Origin: Glossina fuscipes
Lineage: Eukaryota > Arthropoda > Insecta > Diptera > Glossinidae
Assembly: GCF_014805625.2 (NCBI RefSeq)
Contig: NW_023998517.1
Coordinates: 278,237 to 342,236, forward strand
Reading direction: 5' to 3'
Length of the DNA: 64,000 nt
Shown here: positions 62,167 through 64,000 of the stretch, one piece after another
Layout: every line of letters starts with the position of its first letter
Numbering within the stretch: position 1 is the first letter of the stretch
Notes under the pieces: model-generated
The model's database searches: none
Told to the model about the DNA's origin: nothing
What the model saw: only the letters and a program-made list of their open reading frames with translations
Program-made: the position numbers and the translations under genes

Positions 62167-62290
62167 CTGTTTTTTGTGCGGGCTTGTGTTGCTCTTCCAT
62201 GGCAGATTCGAAAAATCGCTTTTTATCCGATACTGATTTCGGTAACTTTGTTCGAGTCATTGTTACTGTTTCCATTTCCGATGGGGACAC
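62167..62290 (-). CDS. scrib: scribble internal exon, first in window (41 codons)
   Basis: After acceptor TTTTTATAG (AG at 62291-62292) the exon reads VSPSEMETVTMTRTKLPKSV, then SDKKRFFESAMEEQHKPAQK and T, leaving G before donor GTAATC (62165-62166). Its one leftover base joins the two-base entry of 57164-57563 exactly. The SDKKRFFESAMEEQ helix followed by VFSFLSKDEIEKLRQEEE is consistent with my memory of the segment after the last PDZ domain of insect Scribble. It enters in phase 0, so the preceding exon, off the right edge or unrecognised, should end on a codon boundary. There is no start codon in context, so this is not a 5' exon. Confidence 0.88.
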
Positions 62291-62996
62291 CTATAAAAAG
62301 ATTCAAAATTTATTATGTATACATGAAAGTAAAATTCATTAGAGATTTACAATAGACAATATTTGAGATTATTTCATTATAAAACCAAACATGAGTATTA
62401 CAAAACACGAGTATAGAGAAACAAATAGAAAAGATACTCGTGTCTGTACACCGTGGGAGTTGATAAATGCAAATACAAATTGATTCAATCGCTAGCTGCG
62501 TAATACAATCGAAAAGTGTTATAACAATATATATAATACATTATATATGTACGAATGGAACTAAGCAGAGACTACTGTAGTATTATGAACATTTCACAAC
62601 TAGATGGTACCACAGTTGAACGCAATATTCATGATAAAAACATGGTTCATATATATATATAATACGATATCAGTTAACCTACTTCTGCTATCTTTTCTTA
62701 TTTTCTATTAGAGATGGTATACATTCACCTCACCTGCGAGCGATAGCAATACTCTCTGTTAGTCATAGTATACCGTCACATCAGTGTTGCTTATTATATT
62801 TGCATTAAATGTTTTTCATTATCTTTACACCAAGTGAGGAGCACTTCTATTATATCTTATCTTTTACTATTGCTGTTCGTATTTCAAGAAAAAAAAAAGT
62901 CTGCTGTTGTAAATGAAGTAAAGGCATCGCCTAACAGTTGCTTGGGAGCTTCCATAACAATCACTTCATTATTTTAAAAATTCACTTCTCTTAAAG

Positions 62997-63031
<35 letters not shown>

Positions 63032-64000
63032 TGGAATACCTCCTAGAGTCTTATATTGGGAAACAAAAATCAACAAGCTGCAATTTCGAGAAAAAAGCTT
63101 TCTGGGAATTTTTAGTTTTAGAATAATTTCCGTTTAATTGCATATAACTCATTTAATCGAATCATTAATGATTTATGCTCATTGGAATAAGTAAAACAAA
63201 AACCTATATAAGCGTAATGGTTATCGATAACCAAGGAGGTAGAACAGATACCCGCGAAAAAAATTCAATTTTATATAAATAATTCTTTAGGAGGTAAGAC
63301 TAAAAAAAATTTCATATTTGAATGTAATACAATCATCAAAAGAGGGAGAGGCAGGGCGTCGTCCTTTGACTTTTTAAACTAAATTTTGAAAATAACAGCG
63401 GAAAAAATTCTAATTAAAATTGATTTCGGTCAAACTTTTATTTGAAAGGTGTTTTCGAACCTCCAATATGTAAGACTCATACAAGTTTGGAGCTCGTAAA
63501 ATTCGTCCTAGGAGTTAAGTAACTTACGGCATGGAAATTAAAGTATACGTGACTTAGGGGAGGGGTTAAGTTCTTGAGAAATTTAACTGAGCCATTAACT
63601 TTACTGAGGTCTAACGTATAATAACTATTTAATAAAAATTGTTATCGTAACGGTTACTGTAATTAACAGCACTACTCAACTCAGTTAAATTAACTGCAGG
63701 CATGTAAGGCAAGTCTTGTAGTAGTAAAGTGAATTGAAATCTAAGTTAAGAATGAATCTAACTGACACCTAGTTCGAGGGCTTGGGTTTACTCATGTTAA
63801 CTAATTTTAATTTGACAATAGATGGTTCCAATTAAACTTAGTAGCAATTATTTGATAACTAAATACACAGTTAATTAAATTAACATCTAACGTGACTTTA
63901 ATTATATTAATGAGAAAATTTTACTTAACTGCAATTAATAATTGGGGTCAAACTTGAGGTTAATAAAAATTCAACTGGGATTTGAGATAACTTAGCTGGA
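62291..64000 (-). other. scrib: scrib intron, upstream part; no exon recognised
   Basis: It runs to the window edge. It contains a run of about 33 A (62997-63029), a TA-rich tract (62650-62665) and, from about 63560, a stretch unusually rich in TTAACT/AGTTAA words. The PDZ-encoding exons of scrib must lie beyond 64000. Confidence 0.65.
62997..63029 (+). repeat. Homopolymer run of 33 A
   Basis: An uninterrupted A run in a scrib intron. On the scrib sense strand it is poly-T. Confidence 0.95.

Overview
The window is a typical AT-rich, repeat-laden piece of an insect nuclear genome, almost certainly a brachyceran fly. It has long introns, GT-AG splice sites, mariner and non-LTR element remnants with (TAAA)n tails, and dispersed short repeats of a kind common in higher flies. 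I lean towards a schizophoran such as a tephritid or calyptrate, but cannot fix the species.

One host gene is recognisable: the 3' half of scribble (scrib), on the minus strand from beyond the right edge down to about 21.1 kb. The N-terminal leucine-rich repeats and PDZ domains lie off the right edge; what is seen is the C-terminal tail. Six exons join in frame: 62167-62290, 57164-57563, 39011-39568, 35854-35986, 33847-34029 and 21325-23427, giving 1166 residues to a stop. The identification rests on the 35854-35986 exon, whose AEKRASWRAARLRSLE segment matches the AEKRAEWRAAR-type segment I recall near the C terminus of vertebrate SCRIB, and on continuity of all splice phases.

The exon at 57164-57563 leaves two bases of a codon. 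Four downstream segments accept that phase: a 12-residue terminal exon (50554-50593), a frame-preserving cassette exon (39011-39568), a 35-residue terminal exon (37389-37497) and the internal exon 35854-35986 that leads to the 700-residue acidic terminal exon. The locus therefore appears built to make at least three Scribble C termini by alternative splicing and polyadenylation. This is the most interesting structure in the window.

The remainder is non-coding. From 1 to 21 kb, downstream of scrib, I see no host gene, only a 5'-truncated LINE (3.3-4.3 kb), degenerate dispersed repeats, a GC-richer retroelement-like patch with a TATA/initiator pair (13.7-14.9 kb), and a 100-N assembly gap. The scrib introns hold more LINE pieces (30.8-31.5, 40.3-40.9 and 57.8-58.8 kb), Tc1/mariner fragments (31.9-32.2 and 45.2-45.7 kb), a mariner inserted inside another mariner (59.6-62.0 kb), and several tandem repeats. 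No tRNA, rRNA, CRISPR array or complete second gene was found.
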